A stretch of DNA of 64,000 nucleotides from Heliocidaris erythrogramma (GCA_025617745.1 CM046863.1:12962875-13026874), one strand, 5' to 3'; positions 32,640 through 43,767 are shown, counted from the first letter of the stretch. The notes: generated by a model not told the origin, from the letters alone. Translations and numbers: made by a program.

Positions 32640-33760
32640 TTACACATGTCTTAATCGACCAAGGAAACCGACAAGCTTGCTAATTTTTTGACACATGTTA
32701 TTTATATGAATATCCCATTTCAATTCCTTATCAATATGAAGTCCAAGGTATTTAGTAGTTTCAACATTTTGTAAGATCATATTATTTACTTTCACATTAA
32801 GGGTATTATACTTTGCTAATATGTTACGCGTGCAAATGAGCATGCTATCAGTCTTCGTATAATTAATCAATAATTTGTTTTGAGAAATCCATTTGTCCAA
32901 AACCTCCATCTCGGTATTTAGAGCAGATTCTACGACATTTGGATTTTTATGAGAAAAATAGATTACGGTGTCGTCTGCATAGAGATGAACTTGGCACAAT
33001 TTAAAAATGTCAGGGAGATCGTTGATAAATATACAAAACAATAAAGGTCCTAAATGGAACCCTGAGGTACACCGTGGGTTAACTGTTTTTCTTCCGATAA
33101 AGAATTATTGACCTTTGTTACTATTCTCCTATTAACTAAATAATTCTCAAACCACTTGAGGGTAAACCCCTCACTCCAATGTCAAACAGTTTTTGTAGCA
33201 GCACTTTGTGATCGACAGTGTCAAAAGCCTTCTTTAAGTCGACGAATATTGCACCAGTATATTCGCCCTCATCCATGGCCATCATCCAGTCATCCAGCAC
33301 TTTCACAAGCGCCGTCACAGTAGAGTGCTTAGCCCTAAACCCAGACTGAACTGATGAAAGTATATTGTTTTCTTGAAGGAAACGTAACAATTGAGATTGA
33401 ACTAATCGCTCTAATATTTTCGAAGTACAAGGCAACAAAGATATTGGCCTATAGTTATCTGGGTTTGACCTGTCCCCTTTTTATGAAGCGGTATTACCTT
33501 CGCTATTTTCCATGATTTTGGAACTTTCCCTCTGTAATTGATCTATTAATGAAATACGTGATTGGTTTACTTAGAATATCTGCACATGCCTTCAGAACCT
33601 GAACGGAAATACCGTCAATTCCGACTGATTTTTTATTTTTTAACTTTTTGATTTCATTTATAACGTCATTCTCGGAAACAATAGTAAATGTGAGTGTATT
33701 CTGACAAGGTATATGCGTTTTGCTGTCTTCGGGAACGATAAATACTTCCTCTTTAAGCAT
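32640..33760 (-). pseudogene. LINE ORF2 reverse transcriptase
   Basis: Three open blocks in order: NKKSVGIDGISVQVLKACA (33503-33760), then ILERLVQSQLLRFL and FVDLKKAFDTVDHKVLL (33136-33438), then CIFINDLPDIFK and LYADDTVIYFSHK with KTKYLGLHID-like text (32640-33041). The YADD catalytic pair and the upstream aspartate are intact. Frame breaks near 33470 and 33090 remove the WxxxxI and PQGS blocks from continuous reading. Confidence 0.85.
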
Positions 33761-34010
33761 TGTGTTGTTTTCTCAACAATTCTGACGCAACGCCGCAAAA
33801 TGATTGTTGATTCGTTGTTCGTTGCTTACTTTCTGAATTATCGCAAGAGATGTTGGACGAGGATTTATTATTCGGTAAAAAAGATTTCAGAATTTTCCAG
33901 GATTCATTTCTGTCGGAACAATTCGCTAACTTCTCAGTATAATATTGCTTTTTAGATTTCCGAATGACTGACGTCACTTTATTTCTCAGTTGCCTATACT
34001 CCTTCCACAA
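33753..34010 (-). pseudogene. LINE ORF2 linker between endonuclease and RT
   Basis: 85 codons with LRNKVTSVIRKSKKQYYTEKL and ESWKILKSFLP, the usual basic linker before RT in CR1-like ORF2. Separated from the endonuclease block by a frameshift near 34055. Confidence 0.75.
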
Positions 34011-34047
34011 CTCTTCCTTCTTTTGAGCAATAGCGCTCTTTTTAGCA

Positions 34048-35118
34048 TTATCTCTGTTTTATCAATTTATAAATTGACGCATTTAACCAAGGCGAGTATG
34101 TCTTCCGCATGCGTTTTGTTCTCCAAGGCATGTGCTTATGATTTACATTAACAGCAATATTTTCCCATTTCTCGACGGCATCATCGAGATCATCACATGT
34201 TAAAATATAATTCCAATTAACTTTCCACAAATCCTCATGAAATGAAAACCAGTCAGTACCGTTAGACTTTCGAAAAGTCACATTATTATGACTATGGGTG
34301 GTTACATTGTGTGATTTCCAGACCATATAATTCATAAAATGATCACCCATGGATACCTCAAGAACACCAGACCTTTTTATATTGTCGAGATGGTTTGTCA
34401 GCATATGATCGATAAGAGAGGCAGTTTCACTAGTTATTCTAGTACATTTAGTCGTATTTACATATTGAAAGCCATATATTTTATTCACTTGATCATATTT
34501 TTTTGTATGTGAAAGAGCTGGTTTTCTGTAGATATCAAAATTAGTATCACCCATAATCAGTGAATGGACATTGAAATTGCACATAAACGTTAATAGATTT
34601 TCATAAGCATCTAAGACATCATGACCAGAACTGGGTGGCCTATACCAATTCAAAAACAGAATGGGATGGGAATTTTTCATTTCAATCGAAATAAGGATGG
34701 CCTCTAAATCATCAAAGGACCGGTCTTCCAAGACTTTATATTTTATATCATTTTGAATGTAGATTGCCACACCACCATCATTCCGATTCCTGTCTTTCCT
34801 AATAATTGAATAACCAGGAATTTTAATCTCGCTGTTATCAATTTCCGAATCAAGCCTGGTTTCATTGAGAGCACACACGTGTATTCCATTTTCGATCATA
34901 ATACATTTGAGTTCTTCAAAATTCTTTGTTAAACTTACAATATTGAGTTGAATACATTTCAAACCTTTTTCACACAATTCATCAAATTTAATTTTATCTT
35001 TATCATCAGCATGTTTCCTAATAAAATGGGGGTTTGGCGTTTTTGTTTTTAAATCAGAATACTTTTCGTCATAAAATGGTAGTTCTTTCAATAAGCATTT
35101 TGGACATTTTCCATTCAA
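34048..35118 (-). pseudogene. LINE ORF2 APE-type endonuclease
   Basis: 356 open codons. Active-site blocks in order: LNIVSL (asparagine), LNETRLD (catalytic glutamate), NWYRPPSS, MGDTNFDIY (Asp and Asn), LIDHML and MGDHF (the usual SDH replaced by GDH). Length and spacing fit a complete APE endonuclease. The N-terminal end is cut from the zinc finger by a one-base change in an A-run near 35118. The stop after KQR at 34048 is also a frameshift product. Confidence 0.85.
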
Positions 35119-35266
35119 GAAAATGTTCTGAAGTATTATTATATATTTCTACAGGGACACTTGCACATTTGATATGTACCCACGATTTACATTCGGTACA
35201 TAATAGACCCTTTTGATTATTTCTGACACAATTGGAGCATAAACTACAAGGAAATTGCTTACCCAT
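35119..35266 (-). pseudogene. PHD-like zinc finger at ORF2 N-terminus
   Basis: MGKQFPCSLC is followed by CVRNNQKGLLCTECKSWVH and IKCA. The Cys and His spacing (CxxC, then CxxC, WxHxxC) is that of a PHD finger, known at the N-terminus of ORF2 in some invertebrate CR1-like LINEs. The final CxxC of the finger is in the next frame, in the endonuclease ORF. PHD fingers usually bind histone tails; a targeting role here is inference. Confidence 0.7.
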
Positions 35267-35499
35267 TACACAAACTTAAATATAAAAAAGATGCAAAATA
35301 TTACAAATACTCTGAATATTAACAAAACAATTAACTAATAAAAGGTTGATTAAAACACCGAAAATTATCATTGCTGTTTAATTACTACCAGCATCAGTGT
35401 CAAAGAAAAGGGAGTATCATTTAACTTGACACGATTAAAAGGCTCTATCGCTACGAGTCGCGGAAATGTGAAACTGCACTGAAAGAAGAGATTATGAGT

Positions 35500-35960
35500 G
35501 TACTGTATTATCCGGTACACAGGGATCCAGAAAAACACAATAGTGTGACTTGACAAAAGATTACACCTATTACAAGCTGGCTGAACGCTTGCAACATTCT
35601 TAACGAAGAAAAGAGAAATAGCATTCTATACAGATCCAACAAATATATTACGTCTAACCAAATTAAATCCTGTATATTCAATCTATTAGGCCTATACAAA
35701 GAAAAGAAACAAAAACCTATAGACAGGGATCCAGGAGCTCACAATAGCACACAGTGTGACTCATACCAATTAATTAGAACTGGCTATTCACTTGCGCTAT
35801 AAATAAAGAACATAGATTCCGATTACTAAACGGGTTCACTCTTTATAGCAAGTATACAAAAGGCTATATACAGAGAGGCAGGAGCACAATAGTGTGGGGC
35901 CACAAAAGATTATACTACTTAACTGTCTGGAAATGCACTAGCATTATTAACGAAGAAAAA
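35500..35960 (-). repeat. Degenerate ~150-200-bp repeats between LINE ORF1 and ORF2
   Basis: Three units share GGGATCCAG or GGCAGGAG, CACAATAGTGTG, CAAAAGATTAC and AACGAAGAAAA words, at ~35520, ~35723 and ~35875. No ORF spans them. Confidence 0.55.
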
Positions 35961-36054
35961 ATAGTAACTACACATACACTGTACATCAGAGACTATTAAG
36001 ATATAGTTTCCAAGAAGAGTGCTATATGACAAGAAAGACAGTTTTAAGAGCGCA

Positions 36055-36613
36055 TTATTCAGGCTTAATCCGCTTCAAATGAGATGCATTTGTTAGAGTC
36101 ACACGGCGATCGTCGCACGTTAGCACTTTTATGCGTCCATCTTGAGTCCATATGCGCTTGATGTCATTTTTAAGTTTTGTCTTGATTTCCCAAAACAGGT
36201 CTGTTCTCACCTTTGTTAGACTCTCCTGGATGTATATTGAAGATCCTTGCTGGCCACTTAATGTTTTCCTCTCCTGGTAGACACGATCACGGACGTTGTA
36301 GTTCGTGAACTTAACGATAATGCCCGGGGTCTAGTTTTGTCCTTCGCTTTCATGGCCCCAAGTCGATGGGTCCTGTCGAGGTCGCCGACTTCCAGATCGA
36401 TCTTGAGCCTCCTTACACATCTCCCTCACGATCTCGTCCGTGCTATCACCTTCATTTTCAGATAAGCCATGGACAATTAAACAATTCCTTCTGGAGTACT
36501 GCTCCGTATCGTCCTGTTGGTTTTTGATCTCGCAAAGTTCCTTTTGTAGCCCAGCAATCTTGTCGTCTCTCGACGATAATTCAAATTCAAGGTCCTTTTT
36601 CATGATTTCAGTA
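36055..36613 (-). pseudogene. LINE ORF1 (coiled coil plus L1-type RNA-binding and C-terminal domains), truncated
   Basis: The upstream half (36613-36331) has a heptad-like stretch LSSRDDKIAGLQKELCEI, then RRNCLIVHGLSENEGDSTDE, which resembles the RRM start of L1 ORF1p. After a frame change near 36330 the text IIVKFTNYNVRDRVYQERK, YIQESLTKVRTDLFWEI and IWTQDGRIKVL follows to a stop at 36055-36057, matching the ORF1p C-terminal domain. These proteins coat LINE RNA. The start codon in this frame belongs to the flanking inverted repeat, not the LINE. Confidence 0.75.
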
Positions 36614-36912
36614 ACTGATGCCCAATGGCAAAATTGAATGCTCTTAGCTCGAGGGGGTTTCACGGGCGAACTTGGTTGCACTATGTATGAATTTGTATGA
36701 CAATTGGCGAATGTGGTTGCCCTAAAAGCGAATACGAATGGCAATTGACCATCTTGGCTGCACTATAGCGAATTTGAATGGCGATTGGTGGTGTTGGCTG
36801 CCCTATCCGCGACATTGAATGACCTATTTACTTTCTCATGCACTATGGGCAAAATTGAATGGCCTATCTTTACTTTTGCATGGACTTTTGCATGAACGGG
36901 AAAACCAATAGT
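36614..36912 (-). repeat. Long terminal inverted repeat, right copy
   Basis: Reading inward from 36912 on the minus strand: GGTTTTCCCGTTCATGC, CATTCAATTTTGCCC, TAGGGCAGCCAACACC, and similar units. Inverted partner of 30657-30905. Confidence 0.65.
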
Positions 36913-36924
36913 AAAGAACTAATA

Positions 36925-36939
36925 CAGAAAGAGAGAGAA

Positions 36940-36970
<31 letters not shown>

Positions 36971-37135
36971 ACACAGCACTCAATCAAAACCCAAACCTTA
37001 GCCCTAAATAAGGCCTAGAGCTAATGTCACTAATAAAATATAGAGAGAAAGAGTGTGAAAGAAGAGAGAGAGAGAGAGAGGAAAAGTGTGAAAGAAAGAG
37101 AAAGAGAGAGAGAGAAAAGAGGGGGATGAATTTTC
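36925..37135. repeat. (GA)n and CAGA microsatellites
   Basis: GA-rich runs at 36930-36970 (ending in CAGA units) and 37040-37122, seen directly. The ORFs in this region are repeat translations. Confidence 0.9.
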
Positions 37136-37964
37136 AGGGAACAAATGAACATACAGCGGTTCTTGAACGTAATATTCTTTGTAGACATTGCAATCTTGTT
37201 TATTATTCCCACCTTTTTATTATACATTTTTTTTCTCCAAAATAATTTGGCACACTGTGACACAAGCTAAAAATCCTCGAAGCATGAAGTCTCGACATAT
37301 TCATATCAAAAATCCAGGGACAGGGACAAGGAAGTACAATATGGGAGTACGAAATACAGTGTTGGATCTTAACTCTTTTAGTGCCGATGTCGCACATATG
37401 TGACAGATAGACTTGTCATTTTCATTCACCAATTTCATTTTTTTTTAGCAGGCAGGATCACTGATATTGCTTAGACCTTCCTCCTCATCTCGTCCAGCTC
37501 AAGGCTATTTATGGTTAGGTCCCCCCCCCCCCCCCCAAAAAAAAAAATGTATAAAAGGGCAAACCATTGGCATTCCTTTACCTTATTGCTGTACTTTGTG
37601 GTACTTGTTGTTGAATAGCTTTATGATTGTGTTTGGGGTCACTGTGCTGTTTATAATTTTAGTGCAGTTTTGAAATTTCGGCAGCAGGTGGGTGTGCTGC
37701 CGGCTTCTCCTTAGTGACCTTCGCATTTGTACCGGTTCACCATAATTAGCTCACACCAGACCGATATTTTCCCAACTGAAAATTCTAACAGTATTTGACA
37801 TCAAGTAAACTGTTTATATTTAACCCATAGATTACGGAAACCGGGTGGCTCCTGTATTAAGCCTATGAGAGTTAAAGAATTCAGTAGTCAAAGGGTTAAG
37901 TATATACCGTAAATGGCATGCTCCCTCTTTCATTTCAAAACTTTATACTTTAGATAACACTATA
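37136..37964. other. Non-coding stretch
   Basis: A C-run followed by an A-run at 37521-37547. No recognised gene or element. Confidence 0.4.
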
Positions 37965-38587
37965 CACTCCTACCATATACTTGCAATTCCTCAAATCTTC
38001 ACCTAATCAACCCAGTGTTACGTAATGCCCATAGAACTATAAGACACCCTGGTCCAGGCCTTTGGAACTCTCTCCCAGAATTCATTAAATCTAGTTGTTC
38101 CCTTTACTCGTTTAAAGCCAAAGTTAAAACGATGTTACTATCAGAATAAACAAGGTAAAATTAATTTGTCAACTCTTCAGTCGTTCACATATGCCATCCT
38201 TTTTATCATTTTAATCATATGATTACCGATATCGTCATCATCACCGCTATCATCATCATCATCATCGTCATTATGCTTTTAACATATGATTTCTATTATT
38301 CATCCGTTTTGCTTACTAATCATTGTTAGCTATTTCATAATATTTGTTTGAGGCTGCCATGTTCTCAAGCAAATTGCTTACAATGGCTGCCCTTCTTGCA
38401 AATTGTTTTATATTCGAAGAATTACAATAATTTGACAATTTATCATTTCGTTTTTGTTACAGCAAAATGGTTGTTACATGTACATACATGTTTATTAATT
38501 GTCGAAAGTACTTTTGTATTAATCATATATTATGTTACCCAAAAATGTTGTACTTAAGAAGAAAATCAAATCAAATCATAATCAAAT
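37965..38587 (+). mobile_element. CR1-like LINE 3' fragment
   Basis: Plus-strand 5'-truncated copy. RT C-terminus is readable at 38034-38149 (RTIRHPGPGLWNSLPEFIKS, then FKAKVKTMLLSE and stop). Its 3' UTR ends in an ATCAA-type tail (38563-38587). Confidence 0.7.
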
Positions 38588-38638
38588 CACCGAGAGCAGG
38601 TAGTGTACGGATGAGAAGTGGGAGCTTGTTCCAAAGAA
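38588..38638 (-). pseudogene. Scrap of LINE RT C-terminus at the gap edge
   Basis: One minus-strand frame reads LWNKLPLLIRTLPALGDL, the usual LINE C-terminal motif. It is cut by the gap at 38639 and stops soon after. Confidence 0.45.
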
Positions 38639-39138
38639 NNNNNNNNNNNNNNNNNNNNNNNNNNNNNNNNNNNNNNNNNNNNNNNNNNNNNNNNNNNNNN
38701 NNNNNNNNNNNNNNNNNNNNNNNNNNNNNNNNNNNNNNNNNNNNNNNNNNNNNNNNNNNNNNNNNNNNNNNNNNNNNNNNNNNNNNNNNNNNNNNNNNNN
38801 NNNNNNNNNNNNNNNNNNNNNNNNNNNNNNNNNNNNNNNNNNNNNNNNNNNNNNNNNNNNNNNNNNNNNNNNNNNNNNNNNNNNNNNNNNNNNNNNNNNN
38901 NNNNNNNNNNNNNNNNNNNNNNNNNNNNNNNNNNNNNNNNNNNNNNNNNNNNNNNNNNNNNNNNNNNNNNNNNNNNNNNNNNNNNNNNNNNNNNNNNNNN
39001 NNNNNNNNNNNNNNNNNNNNNNNNNNNNNNNNNNNNNNNNNNNNNNNNNNNNNNNNNNNNNNNNNNNNNNNNNNNNNNNNNNNNNNNNNNNNNNNNNNNN
39101 NNNNNNNNNNNNNNNNNNNNNNNNNNNNNNNNNNNNNN
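38639..39138. other. Assembly gap, exactly 500 N
   Basis: The round length suggests a placeholder rather than a measured gap. It is followed directly by a 26-base C-run (39139-39164). ORFs reported across it are meaningless. Confidence 0.98.
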
Positions 39139-39164
39139 CCCCCCCCCCCCCCCCCCCCCCCCCC

Positions 39165-39869
39165 TCCCTATACAAATTCCTGGATCCCGGTCTCTACTTT
39201 TTTGTTCGGCTTATCTTTTCTGTCACGTGCTGCTTCAGAAATGTATTTTATTTACATATAAACTTTAGGATTGTCGCAAGAATGGGAGGAGGGGAGTGGC
39301 ATTCCTTTTATATTTGTCTGTCGGCAGTGGGGTTCAAATTTTAGGCAAGCATGTTTGCGTATGTTGTCAGACAAACCATGCCGCTAATTTATCCAAAACA
39401 GCAACGTCCCTTGCTTGTCATTGTTCCTTTTGTTTGTTTTGTTTTGTTTTGATTTGTTTTTGTTTCTTTGTTTTGTTGCTTGTTTGTTTTGTTTGTTTGT
39501 TTGTTGTTGTTGTTTTTTGTTTGTTTGTTTGTTTTTGTTTTTTTGTTTTTGTTTTGTTTTTGTTTTTTTTTTTGGGGGGGGGGGGGTCACTAAAAGGCAA
39601 AGTAAAGCATTTCAGCATTTTCTTGCCCATTCTGACAAGATTGATATTACCTGCACTGGGTTGTTTCCACACGATACTGTAAGGTTCTGTTCATGCCACC
39701 GGTTTCCTTGGTCTCCATAAAGGGTAAGAACTGAACTTCCACCCGCACACACTGATATCTAGTTTTCCATCCTTTTTTTTTTTAATAAAATAAGACTAAA
39801 TTATTATTTTCATTAAGTATTTGGCGTCACCTGTGCCTGGAAGGGAAAAGCGAACTGAATCACTGTAAC
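39165..39869. other. Non-coding stretch with TTTTG low-complexity tract
   Basis: TTTTG and TTTG units at 39425-39570 end in a T-run and G-run (39565-39587). The long leucine/phenylalanine-rich ORFs here are translations of this repeat. Confidence 0.6.
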
Positions 39870-40195
39870 CCTTAGGTCTCTCATCCCGACATAATTGATT
39901 GGGATTTGCAGGTGTACCACTAAACCGGGATTTTCCTCCTACTCTTATTCGAATAGTGCAGTTGGTTCTTAACGTGCAAAGGTGGTGAATGTCCTCTACA
40001 CGGGGCCTCCAGTTAACGTCCTATCCGAGGGACGGAGTGTTTTCCACTGTAACATATCCCGCGTCCATGAAACAAGGGAAGGGCATTTTAACACACAACG
40101 CGTGCTTCAGTCATCCGCCCGGGGTGGATTCGAACCCACGATCTTAGGTTCGACAGGCAGACGATTTAACGACTGAGCCAACTCGCATCCTATGT
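39870..40195 (-). mobile_element. tRNA-headed SINE with Nin-like central domain
   Basis: Minus strand from 40195: tRNA-like head with A box GTTGGCTCAGTCGTTAAA and B box GTGGGTTCGAATCCA. A core follows with CCCTCGGATAGGACGTTAAC, GGCCCCGTGTAGAGG and TTTGCACGTTAAGAACC. Those words match my recollection of the deeply conserved Nin domain of eumetazoan SINEs; the name should be treated as probable. The 3' end is not sharply defined. Confidence 0.65.
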
Positions 40196-40564
40196 ATATG
40201 CATTCATGCATTCATGGCAGGTTGTTCTTAGAATTCGATTGTTATCGAATCTCATCTATTTAAACGTACATGGTAATTGGTGAAAAGAAATATGAACTAT
40301 TTAGATATACATGTAGATAACGACAAAGAAAAAGACAAAAGAAACAATCACTGAAAACAACTATGAGAACCTACATTATTTATTGACATTTACTTGTCTT
40401 TAAACATTGATGTATAATTGGTATGCTAGTTAGATTATTCCAGTGCACCTAACATATCTTAAGGAAGGGCTCACATACGTGACCCAGGTAGCAAGCCCAT
40501 GTGGGACCCATATGGTAAAAAATGTGAGACGCTGGATGTGGGCTTTCCCATATGTGTCTAAGCG

Positions 40565-40760
40565 GTTCCATGACAATTGCTCCTGCGACAATTGCTCCGG
40601 TCTAACTTTGCCATGTTAATCCTAAACCTAACCCTAACCCTAATCCTAATCTTCACATTGTTCTTAACAAAAATCAAATCATGACCTTGACCTTAACCTT
40701 TGACCTTTCGAGATATGAACGGAGGAGCAAATGTCGCAGGAGCAAATGTCGCGTCACCGT
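40565..40760. mobile_element. Nested MITE with GCTCCTGCGACAATTGCTCC ends and telomere-like core
   Basis: The left end has ATTGCTCCTGCGACAATTGC; the right end GCAAATGTCGCAGGAGCAAA is its inverse with few mismatches. The centre (40617-40653) has CCTAACCCTAACCCTAATCC. It sits inside the CCCATATGGG element. Confidence 0.7.
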
Positions 40761-41269
40761 CCAAGCATGATGGGACCCATATGGGATTACATGGGCATGC
40801 CATTCTGGGTAGGATATGTTCAAGCAAAATGGGACCCATATGGGGTTAACATGGGCATGCCATTCTGGGTAGGATTATGTTCCAAGCGTATATGGGACCC
40901 ATATGGGATTAGCATGGGCTTGTAATTCTGGGTAGGATATGTTCAAGCCCATGTGGGACCCATGTGGGACCCATATGGTAAAAATGTCCGGGACGCTGGT
41001 TTCTATTGGTTTCTATAGGTCCTAATCAATCATGAATATTCATGAATAACAATAATCTAAAATATGAAAACTAGTGGAAATAGATAAATACATTTAGATT
41101 TGGGATTAAGCTTTGAACTGCGATAGAAATTGTACTTACATTAACTATTGTAATGTTGTACACAATTTCAAAAGGCATTTTCATATTTCATTAATAAAAG
41201 TGTAATCTAGTTAGTAACCATTTTTTTATAGCATGTCCCTATATATAAAATGAATGTGATGCATTTGCT

Positions 41270-41610
41270 TAGCAGCTAGGTATAGGATATAGGATGTAGG
41301 TTATAGGATTTAGGATTTATAGGAGTAGGATAGGATTAATAATGTCATTTGACTGTTCCTGTAGACACCCACTTATATTAATTTTATAGTTAATTAATTT
41401 CTTATTGGTCCTATAAGACACCTTTAGGATTTTCTATAGGTCCTATAGGAAACCTACAGGATTTCTTTATTGGTCCTATAGAAACCTACAGGATTATCAG
41501 TCCCATAGACACCCATAGGAATTCTATGGGTGCCCCCATATACCATTTCCATATAGAGACCTATAAAATACAGACCTATGGGTCTCTATTGGACCTATAG
41601 AAATTCTGTC
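41270..41610. repeat. TAGGA/TCCTA minisatellite with inverted halves
   Basis: The left part has TAGGATATAGGATGTAGG-type units; the right part has GGTCCTATAGGAAACCTAC units. The two halves can pair. Confidence 0.65.
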
Positions 41611-42009
41611 TATAGGATTTTCGACCTGGGTATATGCTGGCCTGCCCACATGGGACCCATATGGGATTAGCATGGGCATGCCATTCAGAGTTAAGGTACG
41701 TAAAAACCCATATGGGACCCACATGGAATTAACATGGGCATGCCATTCTGGGTACGATATGTTCAAGCAAATATATGGGACCCATATGGGATTAACATGG
41801 GCCCCATATATTGCCCATATGTGACATAGCCTTGTTGTGCCCAGTTAGGAAATCAGGGATATGGGTTCCATCTGGGTCCCACCTGTCTTATATGGGTCTT
41901 CTTGGGTGCAGATGCCTTAGGCCTGGGCCCCAGATGGTTTGCCCAAATGGGACCCATGTTTCAGAAAATATGGGACCCATGTGGGCCCGATATGGGCTTG
42001 CTACCTGGG

Positions 42010-42590
42010 GATATTTTCATTCATATGACTAACCCCGTACAAGTGAAACCAGAATGTTACCCATCCTTCACCATCTGTCAGATTGAGTGGAGGGGCTGCT
42101 ATGGTTGCCGTGGCCCCAATGATTTTACCTCTTGAGTCTGCCCATAAGAACCTTCCTGTTGATGAAGAGTGACACACATGAATACCGTGTACCTTGTTTA
42201 CAAAGTCCTTGTTTTGGAAAACGTTGTAATTGATTAAATTCGATCGCAATTCTCACAATCAATCACCAAGTTATAATCGCCTTTATCTTAAACGCAAAGT
42301 TGAGATTGATCGAATCTATCTCAGCTCTTCATAAGACAGGGCCAAAATTTACAAGAACTTTAATAAAAGGAGAATGAAACTCAACAAACATTAGCTGATA
42401 ATTATGTGGAATATTGTCAGCCTGTTCAAAGTATCTTGAAAATTGCACAGGTGATATCTGAGAGCAGCTGTAGGTCTTTGTCACTTCTTTGAAGAATTGA
42501 CAAACCTTTGGCTGATTGAGCAACTTACAAGTGCATGCCAAATCCTGCTTAATAAAAGAAACAGCTTAACCAAATATCTTGACAAAAATA
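42010..42590 (-). other. Stretch with two unidentified minus-strand ORFs
   Basis: ORFs 42001-42249 (contains FVNKVHGIHVCHSSSTGRF and GEGWVTFWFHLYG) and 42329-42541 have ordinary composition and no low complexity, but I recognise neither. Donor-like AG/GTAAAATC at ~42131 and other weak signals are possible. These could be host exons or pieces of a repeat. Confidence 0.2.
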
Positions 42591-43038
42591 CTAGGTGTTA
42601 CAAAAAACATTTCCCACTTTTGATCATTAATAGTTCGAAAACTATATATGTGACCCGATACATTTTCTGAAAGTAGAGATTCTCAGCTTTCCAATGGTAT
42701 ATCACTTGCCTAGTTTACTCAATGATAACACCTTTAAATATCACATTTAGAATCAGTATGTAACCAGCAATCAATAACTCCTATTCAGAGAAAATGGCCA
42801 TTTAAGTTCCGAACAAAAGAGTGCTAAACCTTCGCTCTCTGCGTGCGCCCAAGTAAAACTGGGTATTCAAATGGCCATAGCAACCGGTATGAAGGGATTA
42901 TCAGATTAGGCTGAATTTTGGCACACTGCTCCAGGAGGACCTATTCATTACTCACTCCAAAAATTAATTTAATTCATTCAGAGGTAAAGTAGTAATTTGG
43001 CATTGAATGAAAGTATTACAAAAGCTCTCCAAACATTC
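42591..43038 (+). repeat. Dispersed repeat R, copy 2, left part
   Basis: Starts CTAGGTGTTACAAAAAACAT, passes TGTGACCCGATACATT at ~42650 and continues to ATTC at 43035-43038, where the LTR element begins. It resumes at 52421. Confidence 0.85.
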
Positions 43039-43767
43039 TGTTACATAGAGTTAGGCAATTCTTCATTACCTAACCTAACTATGTAATATAGTTTCCATTT
43101 AATCCATCTTTAATATCCACCTGGCATCAATAGGAGCCTTTATGTCTGGACCACCAAGGATTTCCCAAGGATGGCTTCCCCCCTAACAGTTAACATCAAA
43201 GTGTCCGCTCCCAATGTGGTCAGAAGTTTATCACCCCTTGTCATATCCCCTTCCTGCCACAAATCTAAACAAACCCCCCAAATCAGTTATTGACTTTCGT
43301 TCATTCATTCATCTCCTATCCCTGTACTTCAGGGCCCCAAAATGAGTAAGACCCATTAACCACGCCCCCACGTTTCCATGCCTACATTGAACCGACCAAT
43401 TATATTGTGTATTGACCATGTGCTTTTTAGGATGAGATTCCCCCCAGATTTTTGAGATATAGTTTCTGCAAGCGAAATCGGGAGACTTCTACTCCAGCCT
43501 TCAGCAGATGAGGAGCACTTTCATCTGCTCTGTAAATATGTTGTAACTTTATCTGTCTGAACTAATTTGTATCCTGTAACTTTTATTTGCTATCTGAGTT
43601 TTTGGAACTCAGAAATAAACAGACTTCAACTGCACCTATTTGGACTCAACAGCCTTTTCATTTTAATGAAATCAGTATAACTAGTTAACTCTCAGTTTGT
43701 ACCTCTCACCACGAATAATGACAATCTAAAACGATCCCAAATGAGCGCCCAGCGCTCATACACAACA
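43039..43767 (+). repeat. 5' LTR
   Basis: Starts TGTTACATAG and ends CATACACAACA. An AATAAA signal lies at 43614-43619. The first ~50 bp form an inverted repeat (TTACATAGAGTTAGG against CCTAACTATGTAA, 43041-43086). TG...CA ends are the integrase recognition ends. Promoter elements were not pinpointed. Confidence 0.97.

Larger units (their letters stand above)
31811..36613 (-). mobile_element. CR1-like LINE with ORF1, PHD-like finger, endonuclease and RT
   Basis: Minus-strand element, nearly full-length but broken. Order from 36613: ORF1 (truncated at its start), a ~790-bp inter-ORF region with degenerate repeats, ORF2 with zinc finger, APE endonuclease, RT and C-terminal region, ~350 bp of 3' UTR with a long C-run (32130-32149), and a CAAA-type tail (TTTG units on the plus strand, 31811-31833). 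Several frameshifts separate the ORF2 blocks, so it is inactive, but it is much better preserved than the copy at 26101-28890. It lies within a repeat whose inverted ends are at 30657 and 36912. Confidence 0.85.
40483..42009. mobile_element. TIR element built from CCCATATGGG repeats
   Basis: Left end CCCAGGTAGCAAGCCCATG at 40483 and right end CATATCGG...GGGCTTGCTACCTGGG-type inverse ending 42009. The interior has tandem ~63-bp units with GGGACCCATATGGGATTA and CATGGGCATGCCATTCTGGG (40765-40970 and 41650-41810), a nested MITE, and a TAGGA minisatellite. No transposase. Target duplication unclear. Confidence 0.7.

Noticed and set aside
38467-39268. ORFs of 197-264 codons
   Set aside because: They run through the 500-N gap.
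39296-39720. Multi-pass membrane protein of ~100-130 aa
   Set aside because: It is the TTTTG repeat read as Phe/Leu/Cys/Val; all frames give similar artefacts.
40110-40195. Functional tRNA gene on the minus strand
   Set aside because: It is joined to a SINE core and lacks a good acceptor stem; treated as a SINE head.
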